Below, in pieces: positions 6,904-18,427 of a stretch of 50,338 bases of DNA. The notes beneath the pieces are model-generated. The model did no database searches. It had not been told where the DNA came from and was given only the letters and a program-made list of their open reading frames with translations. This DNA is from Planctomicrobium piriforme (GTDB taxonomy: Bacteria; Planctomycetota; Planctomycetia; Planctomycetales; Planctomycetaceae): assembly GCA_945860955.1 (NCBI GenBank), contig CAMATH010000054.1, positions 1-50,338 on the forward strand. The letters are read 5' to 3'. Each line of letters opens with the position of its first letter. The stretch's first letter is position 1. The position numbers and the translations under genes are program-made.

Positions 6904-9401
6904 GAGTTCTCTTCCGACGGCCGCTCTTTCCATAGATCCTTCAGTTGATCAAAGGATCGAAGCGGCAGACTTCCGGGGTTGGGAGCTGGCTTGCGGGGAG
7001 GGGCAGGGGTTCCCATTGAACCGGGCGTTGGGGGGGAACGCTTCGGTTCTGCAGTGCGATTCGTTGACGATGCCGGCGGGGGAGACGGTCGCGCCGGAGG
7101 CTCGCGCGACGCCGACGCGCTGGGGGCGTCGCCACTGGGTTTGGTCGACGGGGTCGGAGTGCGCGGGGGAGTCCCCTGCGGAGTCATTTCGGACCGCCGC
7201 GGTCGCTGTCCACTCGTCGTTCCAGGCGGCAGCATCGACAGCGACACCCGTTTCCGGTCCACGTCGATCGACTGCACCCAGACCGTGACCACATCCCCCA
7301 CACTCACTCGGTCATGCGGACTGCGGATGAATTCGGTCGACATCTGGCTGATGTGCACCAAACCGCTTTCCTTCAACCCCACATCCACAAACGCGCCAAA
7401 GTCGACCACATTCAGAATCGTTCCCCGCAACTCCATGCCAGGGGTCAGATCAGAAAGCTTGAGGATGTCCTGACGAAAGATCGGGCCGGGAAGATCGGCC
7501 CGGGGATCACGTCCCGGTCGAGCGAGCGCTTCGACAATGTCGCGCAACGTCGGGATGCCGGTCTGCAACTCCGCGGCCAATTGCTCAACGTCCAGGCTGG
7601 AAAGCCGATCGCGTGTTGTCGCGGCGTCGTCTCTCTCGCTTGTGCCCGTCGTTCCATGATCGAACGACAGTCGCGCCAGCACTTTCCGCGCGACGGGATA
7701 GCTCTCTGGATGAATCCAGGTCGCGTCGAGTGGCTCGCTGCCATCACGAATCTTCAGGAAGCCGGCCGCCTGCGTATACTTCGCCGGGCCGATTCCCGGA
7801 ACGTCACGCAACTGCGCGCGGGTCTGAAAGGCACCGTGCTCGGCTCGATATTCTACAATGCGTTTCGCGGTCAACTGATTCAGCCCCGAGACGTGACTCA
7901 AGAGTGGAGCGCTCGCGGTGTTGAGATCGACCCCCACGAAGTTCACACACGACTCGATCACCTGATCGAGCGATTCGCGGAGCGTCTTCGCATCAAGATC
8001 GTGCTGGTACATTCCCACACCAATGTGCTGCGGCTCGATTTTCACCAGCTCGCTCAATGGATCCTGCACGCGCCTTCCGATTGACACAGTCCCCCGCACC
8101 GTCGCGTCGAGTTCGGGAAATTCTTCCCGCGCCGCGTTGCTGGTGGAATAGATGCTCGCCCCCGCCTCGTTGATGATCAGATAGCGCACATCGGGAACCA
8201 GCGTCGCGATCGTCTCGGCGACCAGTTCCTCCGTCTCCCGGCAGGCGGTCCCATTTCCGATCGCGACCAACCGGCAGTCGTACTGTCGCAGCAGACTGGC
8301 CAGCCGCTCGCGGGTTCCCGCCCGTTTGTCATCCGACCCCGTACAGTAAATGAGGTCGTTCGCTTTGAGGTTCCCGTTCGCGTCCAGAACAACAATTTTG
8401 CAACCGGTCCGAAAGCCGGGGTCGATCGCCAGCACTGGCTGACCGGAAAGCGGCGGCTGCAACAGGAGGTTCCGCAGGTTGCGGGCGAACACCGCGACCC
8501 CCTGCTCTTCCGCCCGCTCGGTCAGCTCCCGGCGAACTTCCCGTTCCATGCTGGGATGAATCAATCGATCAATCGAGTCGGAGATCGCCTCCGCGAAGAA
8601 CGCCCGAAACTTTCGGCGGTCCAGGTGATAATGCGATTCAATCGAATTTCGGACCTGCTGGTCGTCCCATTCGAGTTTGATTCGCAGAGCCGACGCGTTT
8701 TCGCCCCGATTGAACGCCAGAATGCGATGCGCGGGGATCTTGCCCACCGCTTCCGAATGCTGGAAGTAATCGCGGTACGGCTGCGCCGCCTCGGCCGCAG
8801 GATCAACGGCAGCCGACACCAGTCGTCCCGATCGCCAGGACTGCCGTCGCGCGAGTTCACGGACCTCGGCATCTTCGCTCACCTTCTCGGCGAGAATGTC
8901 GTGGACTCCCTGCAACACCTCAGTGGTCGTCGGGAGTTGTTTGTCGTTCGAGACGTACGCCTTCGCCGCTCCTTCGAGTGTTGTGACCAGCGGATCTTCG
9001 TTCCAAATCTGGTCGGCGAGTGGTCCCAATCCCCGCTCGCGCGCCGCTTGCGCGCGGGTCTGCTTCTTGGGTTTGAACGGCAGATACAGATCTTCGAGTC
9101 GCTTGAGCGAGTCGGCCGCGCGAATCGCCCGCGCGAGGTCCGGTGTCAGTTTTCCCTGGGCTTCGATCAGCCGCGAAATCGTACTGGCTCGTTCGACGAG
9201 CGCCCGGTCCGCGGTGACGCGGGCCAAGACCTGACGGATTTGCTCTTCGTCGAGATTGCCCGTGTATTCCTTGCGATACCGTGTAATGAAGGGAACTGTG
9301 TTGCCAGCGTCGGCGAGTTCGACTGTGTGCGCGACCTGCGTCGACGTCAGCCCCAGATCAGCCGCGATGCGGTTGAAGTCTACTAATGGGGATTCAGGCA
9401 T
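6900..9401 (-). CDS. tex: Tex-family RNA-binding transcription accessory protein
   Basis: Tex (YhgF) binds nucleic acid and is linked to transcription and RNA metabolism. The 833-residue protein shows the expected order: helical Tex N-domain (1-310, with VPFITRYRKEYTGNLDEEQI at 36-55), YqgF/RNase H-like domain (320-445, LAIDPGFRTGCKIVVLD), helix-hairpin-helix region (480-555, GVDLNTAS, VPGIGPAKYTQA) and an S1 domain (653-725, GTILNVVDFGAFVDVGL). Residues about 726-833 are an added Pro/Ser/Thr/Arg-rich tail ending LKDLWKERPSEENS, beyond the usual length of about 720-780. Start ATG at 9401 matches family N-termini. It stands alone on this strand, with a 102-base gap to the permease gene. Confidence 0.95.
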   Translation of the reverse strand: MPESPLVDFNRIAADLGLTSTQVAHTVELADAGNTVPFITRYRKEYTGNLDEEQIRQVLARVTADRALVERASTISRLIEAQGKLTPDLARAIRAADSLKRLEDLYLPFKPKKQTRAQAARERGLGPLADQIWNEDPLVTTLEGAAKAYVSNDKQLPTTTEVLQGVHDILAEKVSEDAEVRELARRQSWRSGRLVSAAVDPAAEAAQPYRDYFQHSEAVGKIPAHRILAFNRGENASALRIKLEWDDQQVRNSIESHYHLDRRKFRAFFAEAISDSIDRLIHPSMEREVRRELTERAEEQGVAVFARNLRNLLLQPPLSGQPVLAIDPGFRTGCKIVVLDANGNLKANDLIYCTGSDDKRAGTRERLASLLRQYDCRLVAIGNGTACRETEELVAETIATLVPDVRYLIINEAGASIYSTSNAAREEFPELDATVRGTVSIGRRVQDPLSELVKIEPQHIGVGMYQHDLDAKTLRESLDQVIESCVNFVGVDLNTASAPLLSHVSGLNQLTAKRIVEYRAEHGAFQTRAQLRDVPGIGPAKYTQAAGFLKIRDGSEPLDATWIHPESYPVARKVLARLSFDHGTTGTSERDDAATTRDRLSSLDVEQLAAELQTGIPTLRDIVEALARPGRDPRADLPGPIFRQDILKLSDLTPGMELRGTILNVVDFGAFVDVGLKESGLVHISQMSTEFIRSPHDRVSVGDVVTVWVQSIDVDRKRVSLSMLPPGTTSGQRPRRSEMTPQGTPPRTPTPSTKPSGDAPSASASREPPARPSPPPASSTNRTAEPKRSPPTPGSMGTPAPPRKPAPNPGSLPLRSFDQLKDLWKERPSEENS

Positions 9402-9503
9402 GCGGAAAGCGACGCAAGATGGGGAACGATTGTCGGAATCAATCTATCGTAGCGACTCGTGCGAGCGCGACAAGCGGGAACGTTTCATTCGACAAGTTGA
9501 AGC

Positions 9504-10934
9504 TCAACCGGCTTGACGGCCAGATGCCGCGCGGCGGACGAGAAAGTACACGAGCAGTCCGCTCGTCAATGTCACCGCGGTCCACGCGGCGGCCGTCGGC
9601 CGTTCCTTCAATGTGTACGCGATCATCCACCACTCAAGCGCCAGAAACACCAGCGGAGTGAAGGGGTAGCCCCAGGTGCGATACGGCCGAGGCGTCGCGG
9701 GCTCACGGATTCGCAACACGAACAAGCCGCCGACGGTCGCCGTCGAGCTGAGTGCCAGTGTGATTCCAATATAGGACGACAACGTTTCGAAACTGGCCGA
9801 CACCAATAACCCAATCGCCGCCAGCGCCTGCAACGCGATCGCGAAAATCGGGCCGCCTCCCGCCCGCCGCAGTGTGAGAAATCGAAGCGCCTCGTACTCT
9901 CTGCCCACCGCTTCGTAGACCCGCGGACCCGAAATCAGATTCGCCGACGCGGTCGATAACAATCCCCCCGCGATGAGCGCCGTCACCAGTCGCCCGCCGA
10001 CCGGTCCAAACAAACTGGCCGCCGCGATTCGCGCGACATCCTCCTTGCCGGCAATCTCGGCCGCCGGTGCCGCCGTCAGAAACGCCGCGTTGAGCGCCAC
10101 ATAGAGCGCCATCACGATCAAGGTTCCGATCAGCACGACGCGCGGCACGTCGCGTTGCGGGTGTTTGAATTCCCCCAGCAAGTAAGCTGCCGCGTTCCAG
10201 CCGGAATAGGCGAAGGAGACATACACCAACTGCACGGCGAACGAAGATTGAAACACCGCCGGCCCGATCGGCGTGTCCCCTTCGGTCAGCAGCCGAGGCT
10301 CGCCATGGAAGAGCGCCGCCATCGCGAAGGCCGCGATCAACGCGATCTTCCCCACAGTGATCACGTTGTGCAGTCCGGTCCCCCCCCAAACGTGCAGAGA
10401 ATGCAGCGTGGCGAAGAAAAGTATGAGTGCGATACCCGTCGCCAGCGGATTGAGTTGGGGAATCAGTTCCGAGAGATACTTTCCAAAGACGTGTCCGTAC
10501 AACGCGAGTGGTGCCGAGAAGCCCACAAACAGTGCCACCCAGCCGGCGATGAACCCGATCGCAGGATGGTAGATCCGAGAGAGAAGCTGGTATTCGCCAC
10601 CATTCCGTGGGAACGCAGCCCCGAGTTCGGCGTAACAGAGCGCGCCTGAAATGGCGGCCACGCCGCCGACAACCCACGCCAGGAGGACTGCCGAGGGTGA
10701 CTTCAGGGCGGCGAGCATGTAACCCCCCGAAGTGAACACGCCGACCCCCACCATGTTTGCGACAATCAACAGCGTTCCGGAAAAAACGCCAATGTGTCGA
10801 TGATGAGCGTCCGGTGACGTGGCATCGTGTGGAGTGCCCGCCGAGGTGTTTGGATGAGAGGAATCTACGCTCACAAAGACCGCCTGAGGGGATGTGGGAG
10901 GAGTGCGGGGCAGTTTCGGAGGGGCAGTATACAT
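9504..10934 (-). CDS. APC-superfamily amino acid permease
   Basis: Amino acid/polyamine/organocation transporters move amino acids with protons or by exchange across the inner membrane. After a Pro/Ser/His-rich cytoplasmic N-terminus the protein reads IGVFSGTLLIVANMVGVGVF, the family's first helix with the unwound GVGVF substrate loop, then about eleven more hydrophobic helices (GGVAAISGALCYAELGAAFP, helices 2-3; SFAYSGWNAAAYLLGEFKHP, helix 6). Substrate is not readable from sequence. The start is uncertain: ATG at 10934 and 10946 and GTG at 10991 are in frame, all upstream of the conserved part. It is divergent from the secreted-protein gene at 11135. Confidence 0.85.
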   Translation of the reverse strand: MYTAPPKLPRTPPTSPQAVFVSVDSSHPNTSAGTPHDATSPDAHHRHIGVFSGTLLIVANMVGVGVFTSGGYMLAALKSPSAVLLAWVVGGVAAISGALCYAELGAAFPRNGGEYQLLSRIYHPAIGFIAGWVALFVGFSAPLALYGHVFGKYLSELIPQLNPLATGIALILFFATLHSLHVWGGTGLHNVITVGKIALIAAFAMAALFHGEPRLLTEGDTPIGPAVFQSSFAVQLVYVSFAYSGWNAAAYLLGEFKHPQRDVPRVVLIGTLIVMALYVALNAAFLTAAPAAEIAGKEDVARIAAASLFGPVGGRLVTALIAGGLLSTASANLISGPRVYEAVGREYEALRFLTLRRAGGGPIFAIALQALAAIGLLVSASFETLSSYIGITLALSSTATVGGLFVLRIREPATPRPYRTWGYPFTPLVFLALEWWMIAYTLKERPTAAAWTAVTLTSGLLVYFLVRRAASGRQAG

Positions 10935-11120
10935 CGTCGGAATCATTCCGGGGACAACCCGCACATCCGCTACCGACGGCAAGTCCGCCACCGACCGCGG
11001 TCGGGGTGAGTTCGTCAGCCGATTCCCCTAGTGATTCCTCCGCGACCCGTCAGGAAAATCACGGGATGCGGATCGCGTCCCCACTTTGGTCGCCGGGGTT
11101 CTCACATCCCCGCCGATCGC

Positions 11121-11131
11121 AGGAGTCTCCT
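11121..11131 (+). promoter_or_regulatory. Ribosome binding site inside a small palindrome
   Basis: AGGAGTCTCCT contains the Shine-Dalgarno AGGAG nine bases before the ATG at 11135 and can fold AGGA with TCCT over GTC. The site fixes the start of the next gene. Sequestration is possible but the stem is very short. Confidence 0.4.
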
Positions 11132-11134
11132 TCG

Positions 11135-11971
11135 ATGCGTCGATTCTTGTTGAGTTGTGTCTGCATGGTTTCCATTGTCGCCGGGGCGTCAGCCGACGAG
11201 GCTCCCGCGCTCCGCAGCTATATTTACTTCTCGAAGGGGACCGTTCCCGAAGGGACGGCGCGGATGGAGGCAGGCGAACTTGATTCCGACGCCAGCTCCG
11301 CCCGGAAGTCGCGCGATCGCGGCACGACTCGGAAAGCGAGTTTTGAGTCGGTCGACGAACTCGGGTACGACTATCCCGACCCCTTGCCGGCGTATTCTTC
11401 GCGTTACGCACCCGTCTATGGCGGGGCGACGGCGACACGTTTGTACGGCACCCGCTATGGCTTCAGCTACGCGGGTCGGCGGTATGCGTCGCACTGTTAC
11501 ACCGCCCCCGGTTACGAGTCGGCCTGTTGTGAGTCGCCCGTTTACGTCGCCTCTCCGCAGTATCGGATTGTCTGCCGAAACCCGGGACTGATCGCGTGTC
11601 TGTTCGGATGCCACGAGCCGCGCTGTCACATGGTGAAAGTCCGCCCGCCGCGGGTTCATCATACGGTCTGTTCCGCCCGCGCGTCGGCCGCTGCGCTGCC
11701 GGCGTTTTTGCTGGCGGACATTGAGCGGTATGAATTGCCGGAAGAAGGAGGAACGACACGATCGGCGATGCCCCAGGGACTCGCCGTCGAAGACGAATAC
11801 GATTTGCCGCCAGCGAGCAACACTGGCCGCAAGATCGTACCGGCGACTCCGGTCAACCCGGCTCCAAACAAATCGACCGCCCCAGCTCCCGCGCCGCTTC
11901 CTCCGTCCCCCGCGCCGCTACCGATGGCGGAAGACGTGGGAGAGATTCCCGAACTGTCGCTGCCAGAGTAA
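11135..11971 (+). CDS. Secreted Cys/Tyr-rich hypothetical protein
   Basis: The 278-residue protein begins with a signal peptide (MRRFLLSCVCMVSIVAGASA, cleavage before DEAP). The frame is open upstream, but only this ATG has a ribosome site and signal. The middle (about 95-190) is rich in Tyr and Cys: repeated Tyr-Xaa motifs (YAPVYGGATATRLYGTRYGF) and paired cysteines (SACCESPVYV, CLFGCHEPRC). The C-terminal third is acidic, then Pro/Ala-rich. Such proteins are frequent in planctomycete envelopes, but no domain or function is known. It is divergent from the permease. Confidence 0.7.
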   Translation: MRRFLLSCVCMVSIVAGASADEAPALRSYIYFSKGTVPEGTARMEAGELDSDASSARKSRDRGTTRKASFESVDELGYDYPDPLPAYSSRYAPVYGGATATRLYGTRYGFSYAGRRYASHCYTAPGYESACCESPVYVASPQYRIVCRNPGLIACLFGCHEPRCHMVKVRPPRVHHTVCSARASAAALPAFLLADIERYELPEEGGTTRSAMPQGLAVEDEYDLPPASNTGRKIVPATPVNPAPNKSTAPAPAPLPPSPAPLPMAEDVGEIPELSLPE

Positions 11972-11990
11972 AGGGGCCGCGCGAGCTGAA

Positions 11991-12020
11991 TGTCGCATTT
12001 TACCCCGCCCGCAGTATAAT
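11991..12020 (+). promoter_or_regulatory. Possible promoter for trpS
   Basis: A consensus -10 TATAAT lies at 12015-12020, 87 bases before the trpS start. The best -35 at the right distance (TGTCGC, 11991-11996, spacer 18) is poor, so the call rests on the -10. Confidence 0.35.
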
Positions 12021-12106
12021 CCGCCCGTCATTCCCCCCGACCCCGTTCGTGTCGGGGGCCAGCACCGGCGATTCCCCGGAGGGACGCCACCTCATCTAGG
12101 CGGAAC

Positions 12107-13090
12107 ATGCGAGTTCTTTCCGGCATTCAGCCCACCGGGCGATTTCACTGGGGCAACTACTTCGGTGCCATCCGGCAATACATCGCGCTGCAAGGCAATG
12201 AGCAGGCCTTTTTCTTCATCGCCGATCTGCATGCCCTGACTACGATTCGTGATCCCAAACAACTTCTGGAACTGCGGATCGACGCGGCTCTCGACCTCCT
12301 GGCGCTGGGGCTTAACCCTGCGAAGGCGGCCCTCTATTTCCAGTCCGACGTTCCCGAAGTCACCGAACTCACCTGGCTGCTGATGACGGTCACGCCGTTG
12401 GGACTCTTGGAAAAATGCCACGCGTATAAGGACAAGAAGGCCAAGGGGCTGCCTGCCGACGCGGGACTCTTCACGTACCCCGTGTTGATGGCCGCCGACA
12501 TTCTGTTGTACGACAGCGACATTGTCCCGGTCGGGGTGGACCAGGTGCAGCATATTGAAGTCACCCGCGACGTCGCGTTGAAGTTCAATCATCTCTTCGG
12601 CGAAGTCTTCGTCCTTCCCGAAGCACGCGTTCTCGACGACAGTGCCAAGGTTCCCGGGACCGATGGCGAGAAGATGTCAAAAAGCTACGGCAACACAATC
12701 GACGTCTTCGAGCCCGAAAAGAAGCTGCGGAAAAAGATCATGGCAATCAAAACCGACTCAACGCCGGTCGAGTTGCCCAAGGATCCGGAAGCCTGTTCGG
12801 TCTTCACGCTGTACAAGCTGTTCGCCACGGTCGAACAGCAGACGGCGCTCGCCGACCGATACCGGGCGGGGGGAATGGGATATGGCGAGGCGAAGCAGGC
12901 GCTGTTTGAGGCGGCCAACGCCTCTTTCGCTCCGGCGCGGGCGCGTCGTGAGGAACTCGCCGCCGACCCTGACAAAGTTCGCGACATTCTCGCGGACGGC
13001 GCGCGACAGGCGCGTGCGAAGGGGGCCGAGGTGCTGGCGCGCGCGAGTGACGCGTGTGGTCTGGCACGGTGGAGTCGGGCGGTCCGATGA
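12107..13090 (+). CDS. trpS: Tryptophanyl-tRNA synthetase
   Basis: This class I enzyme charges tRNA-Trp with tryptophan using ATP. The 327-residue length fits bacterial TrpS. The N-terminus [20 protein letters not shown] holds the HIGH-equivalent motif (HWGN, residues 14-17) and KMSKS is at 189-193 within [11 protein letters not shown]. Other family signatures are [34 protein letters not shown] (split over 124-146) and [10 protein letters not shown]. Start is clear. Its TGA overlaps the ATG of the next ORF, so the two are likely translationally coupled. Confidence 0.96.
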   Translation: MRVLSGIQPTGRFHWGNYFGAIRQYIALQGNEQAFFFIADLHALTTIRDPKQLLELRIDAALDLLALGLNPAKAALYFQSDVPEVTELTWLLMTVTPLGLLEKCHAYKDKKAKGLPADAGLFTYPVLMAADILLYDSDIVPVGVDQVQHIEVTRDVALKFNHLFGEVFVLPEARVLDDSAKVPGTDGEKMSKSYGNTIDVFEPEKKLRKKIMAIKTDSTPVELPKDPEACSVFTLYKLFATVEQQTALADRYRAGGMGYGEAKQALFEAANASFAPARARREELAADPDKVRDILADGARQARAKGAEVLARASDACGLARWSRAVR

Positions 13091-13749
13091 AACCGGACTC
13101 GACCGCCGACGATGCGGCCGCTTCATTCGCCGAGTTGCGAACCCGCTGGCTGGAATGGTTCGTCATCGCGGCGTTGGTGAGCGGATTGCTGTTTCTGGGG
13201 GCGGCCCGGCTGCCGCAACAGATGAAGATCCCATTCGTCGTCACCACGGGTCTCGCCGCCGGTGTGGGATTCGCGATGGGACGGCTGGCACATCATTGGA
13301 AAATCGGTTCTGCACGACTCGTCAGAGCGGGGCTCGCGGCGCTGGTCGCTGGCGGAGTCACGCTGGGCGCGTGGGACACCCATCGCCGGCTCGCCGAATT
13401 CACCCGCCTGGAACCGATCCCTCAGATCGCCGACGTGGGCGCGATCGACGACGGGATTGAAGCGATGTTGAAGCAGGGAGACGTTCCCGAGGGGGCGACC
13501 AACGTCAATGCGGCGGAGTTTCGCGCGGCGCAGGAGAAACGCCGCGAGATCCAGAGCGGCCGGGTGCGCGAGCGGGAGTTCCGTCAGACGTTTGTCGGTT
13601 ACCTGGTGTTTCGGGTTCCCCGGCAATGGGGACGCTGGTCCCAGCCCGCCGCCATCGCGTTTTGGCTGGCGGAAGTGGTGGTCGCTGCGGGACTGGCGGG
13701 GAAGCTCGCCGGGCGCGAAGTCTATCCCTCATCGACAAACCCGATATGA
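13087..13749 (+). CDS. Membrane protein of unknown function, coupled to trpS
   Basis: The ATG overlaps the trpS stop (ATGA). The 220-residue protein has four hydrophobic segments: [59 protein letters not shown] and, near the C-terminus, [21 protein letters not shown] polar region of about 95 residues lies between segments 3 and 4, with a charged helix ([20 protein letters not shown]). I recognise no family. The overlap suggests co-expression with trpS but gives no functional clue. Confidence 0.65.
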   Translation: MKPDSTADDAAASFAELRTRWLEWFVIAALVSGLLFLGAARLPQQMKIPFVVTTGLAAGVGFAMGRLAHHWKIGSARLVRAGLAALVAGGVTLGAWDTHRRLAEFTRLEPIPQIADVGAIDDGIEAMLKQGDVPEGATNVNAAEFRAAQEKRREIQSGRVREREFRQTFVGYLVFRVPRQWGRWSQPAAIAFWLAEVVVAAGLAGKLAGREVYPSSTNPI

Positions 13750-13812
13750 TGCATCAATCGCGCCCGAAATCGACTTTCGGGAAATCATCCTCTCTGCGTC
13801 CTTCGTCGCGAA

Positions 13813-14232
13813 ATGCCCGTTCCTTCTGACCCCGCTCCGCGATCCCCCAATCATGTCATCGGCCTGGGGACCGATATCATCGAGACGGTCCGCATCGGCC
13901 AGATGATTGAGCGGCATGGCGAGACGTTTCTGCAACGGGTCTACACCGAAGCCGAAGTTCAATACTGCCAGAAGAAGCGGGAATACACCCAGCACTTCGC
14001 CGGGCGCTGGGCGGCCAAGGAAGCGGTGATGAAAACCCTGGGGACGGGATGGGCGAAAGGGGTTTCGTTCCGCGACATCGAAGTCTGTACCAGTCGCAGC
14101 GGGCGTCCGTCGATTGAACTACGCGGCGGTGCCCGCGAAGTCGCATTGGGATTGGGAATCACCGACATCCTGATCACCATTTCGCATTGCCGGGCGTACG
14201 CCACCGCCACCGCGATCGCCGTGGGGGAATGA
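13813..14232 (+). CDS. acpS: Holo-[acyl-carrier-protein] synthase
   Basis: AcpS transfers 4'-phosphopantetheine from CoA to the serine of acyl carrier protein, needed for fatty acid synthesis. The 139-residue protein has the family motifs GLGTDIIETVRIGQMIERHG (Mg-binding Asp early) and FAGRWAAKEAVMKTLGTG (the conserved Glu after WAAK), then ISHCRAYATATAIA at the C-terminus. The first 13 residues (Pro-rich) are extra to the family and a start nearer HVIGLG is possible, but no other start codon has a better site. The stop overlaps the murG start. Confidence 0.93.
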   Translation: MPVPSDPAPRSPNHVIGLGTDIIETVRIGQMIERHGETFLQRVYTEAEVQYCQKKREYTQHFAGRWAAKEAVMKTLGTGWAKGVSFRDIEVCTSRSGRPSIELRGGAREVALGLGITDILITISHCRAYATATAIAVGE

Positions 14233-15374
14233 TGCCGTCAGCGCCGACGTTTATTCTCGCGGGGGGAGGAACGGGCGGCCATTTGACTCCGGGATTGGCT
14301 GTCGCCGAGGCGCTACGGCGTCTCAGTCCCGGTTGTCGCATCGTCTTCGCGGGAGGGGACCGCCCGATTGATCAATTGCTCCTCGCCCGGGAAGAACGCA
14401 GAATTCTCCCGTCCGAACCGCTGCGAAACATCTGGCGGCATCCGTGGCGCTTCATGGTGGCGCATGGCCGCGCGTGGCGGCTGGCCAAAGAGATGGTGGC
14501 CGAACTTTCGCCCCGATCCGTCTGTGGTCTGGGAGGAATCACTTCGCTCCCGCCGATCTACGCCGCTCATCGCGTCAAGATTCCCACCTTCGCGTTGGAG
14601 CAAAACGTCGTACCGGGCCGGGCCAATCGGTTCTTATCCAAGTCCATCGGGGCGATCTGTACGAGTTTCGCCGAAACGCAGCCGCTGTTGCCGCCAAATG
14701 TTTCCATTGTGCAAACGGGGAATCCCGTCCGCGGCGACATTGCGAAACTGACTGCGAGCCCGTCGAAGCCAATCCATCGACGGACGACAGTACTGGTCTT
14801 GGGTGGGAGCCAGGGAGCTCAGCCGTTGAACGATGCGATCCTGGCACTCCTCGCGAATGCCCCCCCGGAATTCAAGAAGTTTCGTTGGGTGCATCAAGCC
14901 GGTCCGAACCGAACCGGACCAAAGTCTCGCGCCGCGCCGAGCGCGTCCGGACAGGAGATCTCCGACGCGTCGGCAATTCTAAGTCAGGCCTACAAGCAAG
15001 CCGGCGTGTCGGCGGAGGTCGCCCCGTTTTTTAATGACCTGGATTCGCGTCTCCCCAACGCGGCGCTGGCGATCACGCGGGCCGGCGCAACGACACTGGC
15101 CGAACTCGCCTGCGCCGCGACTCCCGCCGTCCTGATACCGTATCCACAGGCGACCGACCGCCATCAGGAGGTCAATGCACTCTACTACGCCGCCGGTGGT
15201 GCCGCGCTGATCGTGCCGCAAGAACCCGATTTGAACCAGTTTGCCAGTCAGCTCGCGGACACGTTGCGGCCATTGCTGCTGGATACGGGGCGACTGCAAC
15301 ACTTGAGCGACGCGATGCGACTGCTGGCGATCCCGGGAGCGGCAGATGAGGTGGCGCGGCTGTTGATGCGGTGA
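14229..15374 (+). CDS. murG: MurG-like lipid II-forming GlcNAc transferase
   Basis: MurG (GT28) adds GlcNAc to undecaprenyl-PP-MurNAc-pentapeptide on the inner face of the membrane, making lipid II. Residues 5-17 show the glycine loop (ILAGGGTGGHLTP) and the donor site appears as ITRAGATTLAELACAATPAV with IPYPQATDRHQEVNA, both MurG signatures. Length 381 fits the family (about 355-370). Two in-frame ATGs (14229, 14232) follow GGGGG; the first overlaps the acpS stop. Planctomycetes vary in peptidoglycan genes, so a clear MurG supports a peptidoglycan wall here. The gene converges on acnA. Confidence 0.9.
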   Translation: MMPSAPTFILAGGGTGGHLTPGLAVAEALRRLSPGCRIVFAGGDRPIDQLLLAREERRILPSEPLRNIWRHPWRFMVAHGRAWRLAKEMVAELSPRSVCGLGGITSLPPIYAAHRVKIPTFALEQNVVPGRANRFLSKSIGAICTSFAETQPLLPPNVSIVQTGNPVRGDIAKLTASPSKPIHRRTTVLVLGGSQGAQPLNDAILALLANAPPEFKKFRWVHQAGPNRTGPKSRAAPSASGQEISDASAILSQAYKQAGVSAEVAPFFNDLDSRLPNAALAITRAGATTLAELACAATPAVLIPYPQATDRHQEVNALYYAAGGAALIVPQEPDLNQFASQLADTLRPLLLDTGRLQHLSDAMRLLAIPGAADEVARLLMR

Positions 15375-15408
15375 GACCAACAGTTTTAAGACACATTGAG
15401 CCTGGTTA

Positions 15409-15451
15409 GGTTGAACACGTTCGTGCGTCGCGGCGACGAACGTATTCAACC
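15409..15451. terminator. Hairpin between convergent murG and acnA
   Basis: GGTTGAACACGTTCGT (15409-15424) pairs with ACGAACGTATTCAACC (15436-15451) with one mismatch in 16. There is no T-run on either side, so it may be a bidirectional, factor-assisted terminator. Confidence 0.5.
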
Positions 15452-15501
15452 CTATGGCAACTCAGCCGAATCGGAAAACTCGTCCCGCTTTCCGCGGCGA
15501 A

Positions 15502-18174
<2,673 letters not shown>

Positions 18175-18273
18175 GGTCTCGTGGCTCCGAAGACGCGCTG
18201 GAAGGAGGTGCGGAAATGGATGGGAGTGAGGTCCGCGATGCTATCACGCCGGGAATCGCAAGAGAAGCGCCCG

Positions 18274-18290
18274 GGAAGTTTCGAACTTCC
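18274..18290. repeat. Small hairpin in the acnA leader region
   Basis: GGAAGTT (18274-18280) pairs with AACTTCC (18284-18290) over TCG. On the minus strand it lies about 100 bases before acnA, where it could be part of the 5' untranslated region. Role unknown. Confidence 0.3.
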
Positions 18291-18334
18291 GGACAGGACT
18301 GACGGGGAGATAATCCGCACCACGGTGTAACTCA

Positions 18335-18373
18335 AGAAAAATGGCGTCTCGCGAATGTCGCGAGACGCCATTT
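18335..18373 (-). terminator. Strong rho-independent terminator of the blaI-M56 operon
   Basis: A perfect 16-bp stem (18339-18354 with 18358-18373) has a three-base loop. Read on the minus strand it is followed by a run of five T. It lies 55 bases after the M56 stop, so the BlaI/M56 transcript ends here and is separate from acnA. Confidence 0.85.
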
Positions 18374-18427
18374 GCGTTGCTGCAATGCCCCGAAAGGCGA
18401 GCGGGGAGCGTCAGCTCCCTGTCCTTC

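Noticed and set aside
18274-18290. tRNA T-arm-like sequence on the minus strand (GGAAG-TTCGAAA-CTTCC)
   Set aside because: No matching acceptor stem, D-arm or anticodon arm at the right distances.
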